Positions 4,856 to 11,533 of a DNA stretch of 11,533 bases are shown piece after piece. This stretch comes from Sulfurimonas sp. Lineage in GTDB: Bacteria > Campylobacterota > Campylobacteria > Campylobacterales > Sulfurimonadaceae. Made by a program: the position numbers and the translations under genes. Below the pieces are notes generated by a model, which searched no databases, was not told the origin of the DNA, and saw nothing but the letters and a program-made list of their open reading frames with translations. Each line of letters starts with the position of its first letter. Position 1 is the first letter of the stretch. The stretch lies in assembly GCA_021157665.1 (NCBI GenBank), contig JAGGWE010000117.1, positions 1-11,533 of the forward strand, read 5' to 3'.

Positions 4856-7087
4856 CTATGCTACCTTATTTCCTATCCTATTTTTACCACTATTTTTAGC
4901 TATATATAACCATTCATCTGCTCTTTTTATAAGCTTTTCAATATTATTTTCATTATCCATAAATTCTGAGGCACCAATACTTATAGTAAATCTAATACTC
5001 TCCTTTAAGATACATTGTTCAATTATTTTTCTTATTTTTTCTAAAATAATCATAGATTGATGTAAGTTTGTATTATTTAACAATATAACAAACTCCTCCC
5101 CTCCAAATCTTACTAGTGTGTCACTTGCTCTAATATTTTTACTTATTTTATTAACAATAGTTTTAATTACTTCATCTCCAATACTATGACCATAAGTATC
5201 GTTAATTTTTTTAAAATCATCTATATCAATCATTGCAAGAGAAAGGTGTTGATTTCCTCGTTTAGTTAAAGCAATTAAGTCTTTAGATACAGTATAAAGA
5301 TATCGTCTGTTATATGCTCCTGTAAGTGGATCAATGTTAGATAGATTAGTTAACTCTTTATTTAATTTTTCAAGCTCTAATGTTCTTTGCTTAACCTTTT
5401 GTTCAAGATCTTTATTTAAGTTATGTAAATCTTTTGTTTTTTCATTTACAATAGTTTCTAATTCTTGATTTTGTTTTTTTAGTAAATTTTGTCTATAAAT
5501 ATTAAATATCCAAATCATAGAGACGATACATAAAATTTGCCAAACCAATGTATAGTCAACTTTTGAAGCATAAGATATTTTTACCCATTTGCTTAATATC
5601 TTTTGTTTATCCACATAATCGATGGAGTCTATAGCTTTTTGAAAAATATTATTTAAAATTACTTCATCATTTCTCGTTGCTATACTTAGTTCAGATTTAT
5701 AGATAAATTTTCCAGATACAGCGAGAGTACTAACATAATTTTTCTGTATTTCATCATTTATTACTATACTATTATCTATATATCCAAATATTTTGCCTGA
5801 TTCTACTTTATTTAAACCATCTTTTGTAGAATCAACTTCAACTAAGTTTATATTTGGATATTTACCTCTTAGTATTTCATTAAAAGAATAACCTTTTACA
5901 ACACCTAACTTTTTTTCTTTAATTGATTCTATACTGTCAATAAATGGTATGCCAATTTTTGTAGCAACAACAATCGGTGTTACCATATAAGGTGAAGTAA
6001 AATCCATATATTCACTTCTTAAAGGGGTATTTGAAGCTAAAGATAATATATCACACTCTCTACTTTTTGCTTTTTGCAAGGATTCTGACCAAGATGAAGT
6101 TGCTACAAGTTCAATAGGGATATTTAGTTTTTTACTAAAAAGTTTTATATAATCTGATGCTAGCCCAATATGTTTTGAATTCTTTATTCTTTCAAATGGC
6201 ATCCAATTTGGATCAACACACATCTTTATAACTTTTTTATTTTTTAAATACTCTTTTTCCTCTTTTGTTAAAGCTATAATAGTTGTTTTATTTGGGAGAT
6301 TATTAATACTACTTATCCATTTTTTATGTAAATATATTTTCTTATCATCAGGGATTAATTTGATTGCTTTTTGTATGATTGAATGTAACTCTGGATAATC
6401 TATCCTCGATGCCACTTTTATTATATCTCCATCATCAAGATTAGGAAATTTTGGTGAAGCATTTAGCTTTAAGTTACTTATAAAGTGTTTATTCATTAGA
6501 TATAAAGCTACTGAACTATTTTCAATAAACACATCTATTCTACCATCTGAAAGAGCATGTATTGCTTCTAATGGAGTGTCAAATAAGACCATGTCAATCT
6601 GTTTGTGATTCTCTTTTATCTCATTTTCAAGGTCATAACCTTTTATGATTCCTACTTTTTTTCCATAAAGGTCTCTGTATGAGTTTAAATTGGAGTATTT
6701 TTTTTGAGTAATCATTGATTCGAAAGTCACTAAAATATCATCCGAGAAGAGTGCAAACTTTTTATTTTTTAAAGTGGGTTCTAAAGCAGTAAGTATATCA
6801 AGCTTTTTAGTTTTTAATTTATTGGTTAAAGCTTCCCAGCTTTCACCCTGAATAAATTCAAACTTTAAACCACTTATAGTACCTAACTCTTTTAGGTAAT
6901 CGACACTAAAACCTTTAGCTTGATTATCTTCATAAAAATCAAAAGGAGGCCAAAATTTATCATTTCCAACTTTTATAATTGGATGATTTTCAATGAACTC
7001 TTTTTCTTTATCGGTTAGTAATATACTAGCATTTATACTACTTATCATGAAGAATAACAAAAATAATTTTATAATCAACCTACCCAT
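4856..7087 (-). CDS. Membrane sensor diguanylate cyclase with tandem periplasmic binding domains
   Basis: Predicted to make c-di-GMP from two GTP in response to a periplasmic ligand; 743 residues. A signal sequence (about 1-20) precedes two SBP_bac_3-type solute-binding domains (about 25-260 and 270-505), each starting with the pattern KVGNDKFWPPFDFYE or KMCVDPNWMPFERI. A single membrane helix follows (about 512-532), then a coiled coil (537-582, Glu/Lys/Leu-rich heptads) and a GGDEF domain from DPLTGAYNRR (586). The active site is RFGGEEF (GGEEF at 662-666), a competent variant. An RASD inhibitory I-site lies 5 residues upstream (653-656), so product inhibition is likely. There is no EAL domain. 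No strong ribosome site precedes the ATG, and a TATAAT lies 6 bases upstream, so the start may be leaderless or slightly misplaced. It is the only metabolic cargo of the element; the ligand (amino acid or other small molecule) is unknown. Confidence 0.9.
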   Translation of the reverse strand: MGRLIIKLFLLFFMISSINASILLTDKEKEFIENHPIIKVGNDKFWPPFDFYEDNQAKGFSVDYLKELGTISGLKFEFIQGESWEALTNKLKTKKLDILTALEPTLKNKKFALFSDDILVTFESMITQKKYSNLNSYRDLYGKKVGIIKGYDLENEIKENHKQIDMVLFDTPLEAIHALSDGRIDVFIENSSVALYLMNKHFISNLKLNASPKFPNLDDGDIIKVASRIDYPELHSIIQKAIKLIPDDKKIYLHKKWISSINNLPNKTTIIALTKEEKEYLKNKKVIKMCVDPNWMPFERIKNSKHIGLASDYIKLFSKKLNIPIELVATSSWSESLQKAKSRECDILSLASNTPLRSEYMDFTSPYMVTPIVVATKIGIPFIDSIESIKEKKLGVVKGYSFNEILRGKYPNINLVEVDSTKDGLNKVESGKIFGYIDNSIVINDEIQKNYVSTLAVSGKFIYKSELSIATRNDEVILNNIFQKAIDSIDYVDKQKILSKWVKISYASKVDYTLVWQILCIVSMIWIFNIYRQNLLKKQNQELETIVNEKTKDLHNLNKDLEQKVKQRTLELEKLNKELTNLSNIDPLTGAYNRRYLYTVSKDLIALTKRGNQHLSLAMIDIDDFKKINDTYGHSIGDEVIKTIVNKISKNIRASDTLVRFGGEEFVILLNNTNLHQSMIILEKIRKIIEQCILKESIRFTISIGASEFMDNENNIEKLIKRADEWLYIAKNSGKNRIGNKVA

Positions 7088-7139
7088 TTATTATTATATA
7101 ACTTTTAAACTTTCATAATATTTAAAAATAATTCCATAA

Positions 7140-7841
7140 CTTTTTCCAGCCCTCCAAATTCATAAAAGGCTCATTAATATTAATCCTCTTACTGCTGTGA
7201 AGCCACCTGCTAAAAGTAAAAAAGGGAGAAAACAAGTAAGCTATTTGCCTCTAAATGAGATTAAAATAATACTTGACGGGATTGATGGTTTCATTAGTGA
7301 TGTAACTAGAGCAATGGATAGCAGAATTAGAAAGCAGTTCAAAAATGTATTTTTATTTATGATTGGAAGCGGTTTAAGAAGTGGAGAAGTAATTGGTTTG
7401 CAGTGGAATGACATAGATTTTGAGAACCAAACAGTATCAGTAAATCGTAGAATTAGAGATGGAGATATAGATAAGCCAAAAACAGCTTCTTCTATTAGAA
7501 CTATTCCTATCTTAAAAGAAGCAATGGATGCACTCATAGAACAAAAGGGAATCTCTGGAAGTGATACCTGGGTTTTTACCAACCGATACTATACTGCATA
7601 CACAAGCCCTAGACAGTTAGATTGGATGTATAAGAAACTACTAAAATATGTTGGATTGCCAGAGGGAAGACTCTATAACTTGAGACACACATTTGCTACT
7701 AACCTTATTCATAATGAGATAGAAAGTATAACTATTGTTAGTGGATTGTTAGGACATAATGACAGTATCGTCACTCAAAATACATACATTTCTAATGTGG
7801 TTAAAAGTAATAAGATTAAAGGGAAAAGTATTTTCAGATAA
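7140..7841 (+). pseudogene. Tyrosine recombinase/integrase, N-terminus missing
   Basis: Carries the phage-type integrase catalytic domain. Counting from the GTG at 7197, the active-site residues are Arg61 (GSGLRSGE), Lys95 (KPKTASS), Arg163 (NLRHTFAT), His187 (LLGHND) and Tyr197 (TQNTYIS). The first residue of the HxxR box is Tyr160, a change also seen in other integrases. The arm-binding and core-binding domains are missing. The frame stays open and integrase-like upstream of the GTG to the stop at 7137-7139 (ALQIHKRLININPLTAVKPP resembles the end of a core-binding domain). The GTG has no ribosome site. The gene therefore looks 5'-truncated rather than naturally short. It lies beside the tRNA-Ser, the usual place for an integrase near an attachment site, and was probably the enzyme that inserted this element. 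Any product would probably be inactive alone. Confidence 0.8.
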
Positions 7842-7859
7842 TGCTTGAAAGCACCTATA

Positions 7860-7947
7860 TGGAGGTTGAGAGGGGATTCGAACCCCTGGTAGAATAAACT
7901 ACATAACCTTTCCAAGGTTACACCATCGGCCACTCGGACACTCAACC
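7860..7947 (-). tRNA. tRNA-Ser(GGA), complete, carried by the element
   Basis: All arms are present. The acceptor GGTTGAG pairs with CTCAACC 7 of 7. The D-arm is TCCGAGTGGCCGATGGT, and the anticodon loop TTGGAAA gives anticodon GGA (7911-7913) on a TAACC/GGTTA stem. A long class II variable arm (TGTAGTTTATTCTAC) is followed by the T-arm AGGGG-TTCGAAT-CCCCT. The 3' end reads T then CCA, so position 73 is U where the split host copy has A. It reads UCC and UCU serine codons. It lies just downstream of the integrase, inside the element, and may replace the split host tRNA. Confidence 0.93.
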
Positions 7948-7967
7948 ATTTTATTTGTTTTTCTTAT

Positions 7968-7973
7968 ATTATA
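7968..7973 (-). promoter_or_regulatory. Promoter of the element-borne tRNA-Ser
   Basis: A minus-strand TATAAT lies about 20 bases before the tRNA 5' end and predicts a short leader. A second TATAAT lies at 7981-7986. The tRNA therefore seems able to be expressed from inside the element. Confidence 0.5.
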
Positions 7974-8075
7974 CTAATTCATTATATACGCATTAGTGAC
8001 GCACTCAGCTTTTTCAAGCAACTTTATTCTCTGAAAGTCCTTATTTTAGGGGTTCTCTTAGATACTTCACGAGTT

Positions 8076-8149
8076 ATTCGAACTCTCAGTAGAATTGCTC
8101 CTACACAACCTTTCCAAGGTTGCACCATCGGCCACTCGGACACAAAACC
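8076..8149 (-). pseudogene. 5' part of a split tRNA-Ser(GGA) (attR)
   Basis: The minus strand from 8149 reads acceptor GGTTTTG, D-arm TCCGAGTGGCCGATGGT, anticodon stem CAACC/GGTTG with loop TTGGAAA (anticodon GGA), variable arm TGTAGGAGCAATTCTAC, then T-stem GAGAG and loop TTCGAAT. Beyond ATTCGAA (8076-8082) the sequence is AACTCGTGAAG, which pairs with neither the T-stem nor the acceptor, so this locus cannot make a tRNA. The missing 3' end lies at 3972-3994. Its own promoter (TACAAT at 8165-8170) remains, so a dead hybrid transcript may be made. Confidence 0.88.
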
Positions 8150-8164
8150 AGATTGAAGATTATG

Positions 8165-8170
8165 ATTGTA
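8165..8170 (-). promoter_or_regulatory. Promoter -10 of the split host tRNA-Ser
   Basis: A minus-strand TACAAT lies about 15 bases before the tRNA 5' end at 8149. No good -35 is seen. It is host sequence that survived the insertion. Confidence 0.4.
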
Positions 8171-8269
8171 CTAAATGATTGTTAAAAGTCTTCTTATTTA
8201 CACAATTTTTTACATAAAGGAAGTTGCTTTAACATAACACTTTAATTTCAAACAAAAAAGATATACTTC

Positions 8270-8275
8270 TACAAT
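8270..8275 (+). promoter_or_regulatory. Promoter -10 of the DUF1538 gene
   Basis: TACAAT lies 20 bases before the ATG at 8296, with a weak TTCAAA 17 bases upstream (8247-8252). Confidence 0.4.
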
Positions 8276-8295
8276 AATTTATTTAAGGTCTTTAA

Positions 8296-10221
8296 ATGTT
8301 AAGCTTAACATCATTTCTAAAACTTTTAAAAGAGTCTTTTAGAGACTTAATGCCAATCATATTAGTAATCATATTTTTCCAACTGGCAATCATCCAAACT
8401 GTTCCAGATAACTGGTTAAGTACCACTATTGGTCTTGCTATCGTTGGTGTTGGTCTAGCTGTTTTTCTTCTTGGACTTGAAGTTGGTATCTTTCCAGTTG
8501 GAGAGGGTTTAGCCTCTGATTTTGCCCATAAAGGCTCAACAGGATGGATAGTCCTCTTTGCTTTTATGATAGGTTTTGGTACAACAGTTGCAGAACCAGC
8601 CCTTCTAGTTATCGCAGATAAAGCTGCAGGGATAAGTTCAGGACGGATTGACGCCTTTGTTCTTAGAATGGTTGTTGCATTTTCTGTTGGTTTTGCCATA
8701 GTTGTTGGTGTTTGGAGGATTATAAAAGGTCACCCTATCCATTACTACATCATCTCAGGTTATATTCTTGTTGTAGCTGCAACTTTTTTCTCACCTAAAG
8801 AGATAGTTGGTTTAGCATTTGACCTTGGTGGAGTTACAACTTCAACTGTTACCGTTCCTCTTGTAGCTGCTCTTGGTATCGGTTTAGCTTCTACTATTAA
8901 AGGTAGAAATCCTGTTTTAGATGGTTTTGGGCTTATCGCTTTTGCTTCTTTAACTCCTATGATTTTTGTACAATTTTACGGAATTTATGTTTATCAATTT
9001 ATAGAGGCTACAGAAATCGTAATCCCTACTGTTGCCAATATTCCTGAAACTGCAGCTGCTTTTGACTTTAATCTTTTAACTTTACTAAAAGGTATAGTGA
9101 GCGTTGCCTTTGATGTTGTACCTATACTTGGTGTTATTTTATTTTTCCAATATATAATCCTTAAAAAACCTGTTGAAAATTTAAAAGAGGTTTTAATAGG
9201 ATTTGGATTAGTTATCATTGGTCTTGATGCTTTTATCATTGGTTTAGAGATGGGTCTTTTCTCGCTTGGTGAAACAATGGCTCTTCAACTTACACAAAAT
9301 GATAGCAACATTATCATCTACTCTTTTGCATTTTTTATAGGATTCTCAACTACCATGGCTGAACCTTCATTAACAGCAATTGCAAAAAAAGCCAAAGAGA
9401 TTAGTGATGGAAAAATCAACGACTTTGTTCTTCGTCTTTTTGTTGCAGTAGGTGTAGCTATTGGAATATCACTTGGTGCTTTTAGAATTGTTAATGGTGG
9501 GGATATTGTTTACTATATCATAGTTGGATATATGCTTGTAATTGCTCTTACATTTATCGCTCCAAAATATATTATCCCTATTGCTTATGATAGTGGTGGA
9601 GTTACAACTTCAACGATAACAGTTCCTTTAGTTGCTGCACTTGGTCTTGGACTTGCTACAAATATACCAGGTCGAGACCCTCTAATAGATGGTTTTGGAC
9701 TTATCGCTTTTGCTTCACTTTTTCCAATGATTACAGTTATGGCATATGGTGTTATTACAGAAAGAATGGGTGTTAAAGGGCAACATGAACTTGAAGAGAT
9801 TCACATGGATGAACTTCGTCATGCAATTGAAGATGCAGAAAACATGGGTCTCTCAACTGTTCGTGTTGATGGAGTACATAAACGCCATTCCTCAACAATG
9901 ACCTTTTCAGCAGTACATGTAATAGTACCACAAGATAAAGAGGAAGAGGCTCTACTTGCTGCAAAAGAAGCAGGAGCTAGAGGGGTAACTATAATGCCTG
10001 CTCATGGTATGGGTCTTGAAGAGATGGATAACTTCTACAACAGACTTCATAGTGAAGCAACTGATTCAAATCTTATGTTTATAACTCGAACAAGAAAAGT
10101 TGATAATATAATTAAAATAATTATGCATAAATTAGATATTACTGGTGAAGGAGCAGGTATAGCATACTCTTACCCTGTGTCACATCTAAAAGGCTTAAGA
10201 CTTAAAAGTAGCGATTTATAA
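8296..10221 (+). CDS. DUF1538 membrane protein, internally duplicated, with C-terminal P-II-like domain
   Basis: Integral membrane protein of 641 residues and unknown function, probably a transporter. It contains two copies of the DUF1538 unit (about residues 8-235 and 255-500). Both carry GLExGxFxxGE, a TTxAEP motif, a GGVTTSTxTVPLVAALG loop and GRxPxxDGFGLIAFASLxPM, in a run of hydrophobic helices. The repeat is visible in DNA: 20 identical bases begin at 8829 and 9595. From residue 509 a soluble domain resembles P-II (GlnB) proteins, with VHVIVPQDKEEEALLAAKEAGARGVTIMPAHGMG (AGARG at 559-563), close to the AGA-x-G-xT segment of P-II. P-II proteins sense ATP/ADP and 2-oxoglutarate or other small ligands, so the tail may gate transport; that is inference. 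AAGG lies 7 bases before the ATG. The gene is convergent with the next one, with stops only a few bases apart. Confidence 0.87.
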   Translation: MLSLTSFLKLLKESFRDLMPIILVIIFFQLAIIQTVPDNWLSTTIGLAIVGVGLAVFLLGLEVGIFPVGEGLASDFAHKGSTGWIVLFAFMIGFGTTVAEPALLVIADKAAGISSGRIDAFVLRMVVAFSVGFAIVVGVWRIIKGHPIHYYIISGYILVVAATFFSPKEIVGLAFDLGGVTTSTVTVPLVAALGIGLASTIKGRNPVLDGFGLIAFASLTPMIFVQFYGIYVYQFIEATEIVIPTVANIPETAAAFDFNLLTLLKGIVSVAFDVVPILGVILFFQYIILKKPVENLKEVLIGFGLVIIGLDAFIIGLEMGLFSLGETMALQLTQNDSNIIIYSFAFFIGFSTTMAEPSLTAIAKKAKEISDGKINDFVLRLFVAVGVAIGISLGAFRIVNGGDIVYYIIVGYMLVIALTFIAPKYIIPIAYDSGGVTTSTITVPLVAALGLGLATNIPGRDPLIDGFGLIAFASLFPMITVMAYGVITERMGVKGQHELEEIHMDELRHAIEDAENMGLSTVRVDGVHKRHSSTMTFSAVHVIVPQDKEEEALLAAKEAGARGVTIMPAHGMGLEEMDNFYNRLHSEATDSNLMFITRTRKVDNIIKIIMHKLDITGEGAGIAYSYPVSHLKGLRLKSSDL

Positions 10222-10224
10222 TCA

Positions 10225-10878
10225 CTACTTTAGTAAATCTTTATAGTCATACTTAAGAGTATCTATATAAAATTTACTTCCTAGAGTGATAATTCTTTCA
10301 TCTTTTTTCACTCTTTTTTTAAATCTATTTTTTATTTTTTCTTGCTTTTTATCTGAGAATTTCTGAGTTTTTAAATACTTCTTTAAAGAGATAAGTTTAG
10401 CTTTTACTTCAATCTCTTCAACCTCTATTTCAGCTTCCACATGTTCCTCTTTTTGAATTTTTTGTGGTGTATTTAACATAAATTGAGAAGATATTGAGTT
10501 TAAAATATTTTTTAATTGCTCATCTTTATCTTTATAAATTTGCTCAATTTTTACTCTCTCTTGTATAAGCATCTGCTCTTTTTGATCTCTTAAACTTCTT
10601 GTTTCATTCTCTAATTTTTCCACTTTTACTTGAAGAGTGGTATTTTGTTCTTCTAAAAGTTTATAATATCTATCCTCACTGCCTACCACTACACTTCTAG
10701 TTCTAGTTTGTGTTTTAAGCTTGGCATGTGGCTTTACTTTTACATTTGAATCAACCTCTACAAACTTAACGCCATCTACAATACTTACAAGAAGAGAACC
10801 TCGTCTAACACGGTTATGAATCGCTTCTTTTGAAATTCCAAAATGCTCGGCTGCTTCATTTATTGTCATGTTTGGCAT
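10225..10878 (-). CDS. Helix-turn-helix / coiled-coil protein
   Basis: 217 residues; no named family recognised. Residues 4-42 form an excisionase/MerR-like winged helix-turn-helix (MTINEAAEHFGISKEAIHNRVRRGSL followed by VDGVKFVEV, the usual wing). A basic linker follows (about 43-65), then a long Glu/Lys/Gln-rich coiled coil (about 66-130), an acidic stretch EEHVEAEIEVEEIEVKAK, and a basic C-terminal part. It probably binds DNA as an oligomer; its targets are unknown. The first ATG is chosen because AAGGA lies 7 bases upstream. It follows yajQ by 12 bases, with its ribosome site just past the yajQ stop, so the two are one operon. A role in chromosome organisation or regulation is equally possible. 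Confidence 0.75.
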   Translation of the reverse strand: MPNMTINEAAEHFGISKEAIHNRVRRGSLLVSIVDGVKFVEVDSNVKVKPHAKLKTQTRTRSVVVGSEDRYYKLLEEQNTTLQVKVEKLENETRSLRDQKEQMLIQERVKIEQIYKDKDEQLKNILNSISSQFMLNTPQKIQKEEHVEAEIEVEEIEVKAKLISLKKYLKTQKFSDKKQEKIKNRFKKRVKKDERIITLGSKFYIDTLKYDYKDLLK

Positions 10879-10890
10879 GTGGGTTTCCTT

Positions 10891-11388
10891 TTATCTCATG
10901 TTCTCAAAGTTTAATGGAGCATCCCACTCACCTTCACGAACCATAGCCATAACTTTTTGTAAGTCATCAAGTTTAGCACCTTTTACACGGATAGAATCAC
11001 CCTCGATTTGAGCATTTACTTTTAGCTTCATCTTTTTAATATCAGCAGTAATTTTTTTAGCCTCTTTCGTTTCAATATAATCAACAACCTTAAAAGTTAC
11101 CTTTCTATTTCCACCACTAGAATCCTCAACTTTTAACTCTTCTATAACTTTAGATGACAAACCCTGCTTTAAAAATTTTGCTATCACTATATCTTTTAGG
11201 GCATCAAGTTTGTTATCACTCGAAGCGATTAAAACTAAAGTTTTAGCTTTTTCATTAAAAGTAACCTCATAAGTTGTACCTTTAAAATCGTAACGGTTTG
11301 AAACTTCTCTATCTACAAGATTTATCGCATTTTTAAAAATCTGTATCTCTATCTTTGCTGTAATATCAAATGAGTGTTCTTTTGCCAT
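10891..11388 (-). CDS. yajQ: YajQ family protein (nucleotide/RNA-binding, UPF0234)
   Basis: Cytoplasmic protein of 165 residues, the standard length for YajQ. Family features are the N-terminal MAKEHSFDITAKIEIQIFKNAINLVDREVSNRYDFKG, the central IEELKVEDSSGGNRKVTFKV, and the C-terminal VNAQIEGDSIRVKGAKLDDLQKVMAMVRE ending in PLNFENMR. Two ferredoxin-like subdomains are expected. The E. coli protein binds nucleotides and RNA, and a Xanthomonas relative binds c-di-GMP; whether this one does is unknown, though a diguanylate cyclase lies 4 kb away. AAAGG lies 7 bases before the ATG. It is the first gene of a two-gene unit with the helix-turn-helix protein. Confidence 0.93.
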   Translation of the reverse strand: MAKEHSFDITAKIEIQIFKNAINLVDREVSNRYDFKGTTYEVTFNEKAKTLVLIASSDNKLDALKDIVIAKFLKQGLSSKVIEELKVEDSSGGNRKVTFKVVDYIETKEAKKITADIKKMKLKVNAQIEGDSIRVKGAKLDDLQKVMAMVREGEWDAPLNFENMR

Positions 11389-11429
11389 CTTATAACCTTT
11401 TTGTTTGTTTGTATAACTTGTTAGTTAGT

Positions 11430-11438
11430 ATTATAACA
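11430..11438 (-). promoter_or_regulatory. yajQ promoter (extended -10)
   Basis: The minus strand reads TGTTATAAT, an extended -10 with perfect TATAAT, placed between the stop codon of the upstream gene and yajQ. It predicts a leader of about 35 bases. Confidence 0.6.
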
Positions 11439-11440
11439 TA

Positions 11441-11533
11441 TTAGAAACTTGGGCTTCCGTCAAATCCAAAACCACCACCAAAAGAGGCAAAATTTGGGTC
11501 AGTATATCCAGCCATTGCAGATTTTGCACGAAG
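11441..11533 (-). CDS. Partial CDS, C-terminal end of an unidentified protein
   Basis: The last 30 codons plus a TAA stop of a minus-strand gene that continues past the window. The tail reads RAKSAMAGYTDPNFASFGGGF and ends in GFDGSPSF. It is Gly-rich with regular aromatic residues and no recognisable domain. The frame is open to the window edge, the stop falls 3 bases before the yajQ -10 box, and the orientation matches the yajQ unit. I do not recognise the product. Confidence 0.6.
   Translation of the reverse strand, partial: LRAKSAMAGYTDPNFASFGGGFGFDGSPSF

Larger units (their letters stand above)
3988..8082. mobile_element. Integrated element splitting tRNA-Ser(GGA), 7-bp ATTCGAA direct repeats
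   Basis: The element is about 4.09 kb and is bounded by exact 7-bp repeats at 3988-3994 and 8076-8082, both in the T-loop of one tRNA-Ser gene. A 7-bp crossover fits tyrosine recombinases, and the remains of one lie inside. Contents from left to right: non-coding left arm, candidate structured RNA, diguanylate cyclase gene (minus), truncated integrase (plus), complete tRNA-Ser(GGA) (minus). Bases flanking the repeats differ on the two sides, so the crossover is well bounded. Removing the element would leave pyrE, a complete tRNA-Ser and the DUF1538 gene, a normal chromosomal arrangement. With no full integrase it is probably immobile. Confidence 0.87.

Noticed and set aside
4718..4909. Plus-strand frame (GVKGSGNNYVIQVSSQ) as the missing N-terminus of the integrase
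   Set aside because: It vaguely resembles an integrase arm-binding segment, but it is too short, lies 2.3 kb away, and I see no sequence evidence linking the two.
7876..7882. Third copy of ATTCGAA, in the T-loop of the intact tRNA-Ser, as an alternative right end of the element
   Set aside because: The T-loop sequence is nearly universal in tRNAs. The left fragment (CTCTC, CAAAACC) does not pair with the intact tRNA (AGGGG, GGTTGAG) but pairs perfectly with the part at 8083-8149.

Overview
The window looks like the chromosome of an AT-rich Campylobacterota (epsilonproteobacterial) organism, probably Sulfurimonas-like. The evidence is the secG-frr-pyrE gene order, the base composition, the DUF1538 protein with a P-II-like tail, and the yajQ neighbourhood. 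The species assignment is inference.

Layout. 1-2103 (minus strand): a zinc-type ABC importer operon, znuA-znuC-znuB, with znuB cut by the window edge. 2143-2177: back-to-back promoters for znuA and secG. 2208-3808 (plus): secG with its own terminator, then frr and pyrE, which are separated by 2 bases. 3809-3971: host spacer with a perfect AT palindrome. 3972-8149: a tRNA-Ser(GGA) gene on the minus strand, cut in two by a 4.1-kb integrated element. 8296-10221 (plus): a duplicated DUF1538 membrane protein with a P-II-like tail. 10225-11388 (minus): yajQ followed by a helix-turn-helix/coiled-coil gene. 11441-11533: the last 30 codons of another minus-strand gene.

The main discovery is the integrated element. 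The last part of a tRNA-Ser gene (half a T-loop, the T-stem 3' strand CTCTC, the acceptor 3' strand CAAAACC, then A and CCA) lies at 3972-3994. The matching 5' part (acceptor GGTTTTG, D-arm, anticodon GGA, long variable arm, T-stem GAGAG) lies at 8076-8149. The two parts share the 7-bp direct repeat ATTCGAA. Joining them there restores 12 of 12 acceptor and T-stem base pairs. The element between them holds a palindrome-rich non-coding left arm, a candidate structured RNA with a good promoter, a membrane sensor diguanylate cyclase, a tyrosine integrase that has lost its N-terminus, and a complete second tRNA-Ser(GGA) with its own promoter.

The simplest reading is that the element inactivated the host tRNA-Ser(GGA) and brought a full replacement with the same anticodon. 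Loss of the integrase N-terminus may then have fixed it in place. Most tRNA-targeting elements instead restore the 3' end of the gene they enter, so a split target plus a complete tRNA cargo is unusual.

Other points: the diguanylate cyclase (c-di-GMP synthesis) is the only metabolic cargo of the element, and YajQ nearby belongs to a family with reported c-di-GMP-binding members. The DUF1538/P-II fusion suggests a transporter gated by a nucleotide or nitrogen signal.
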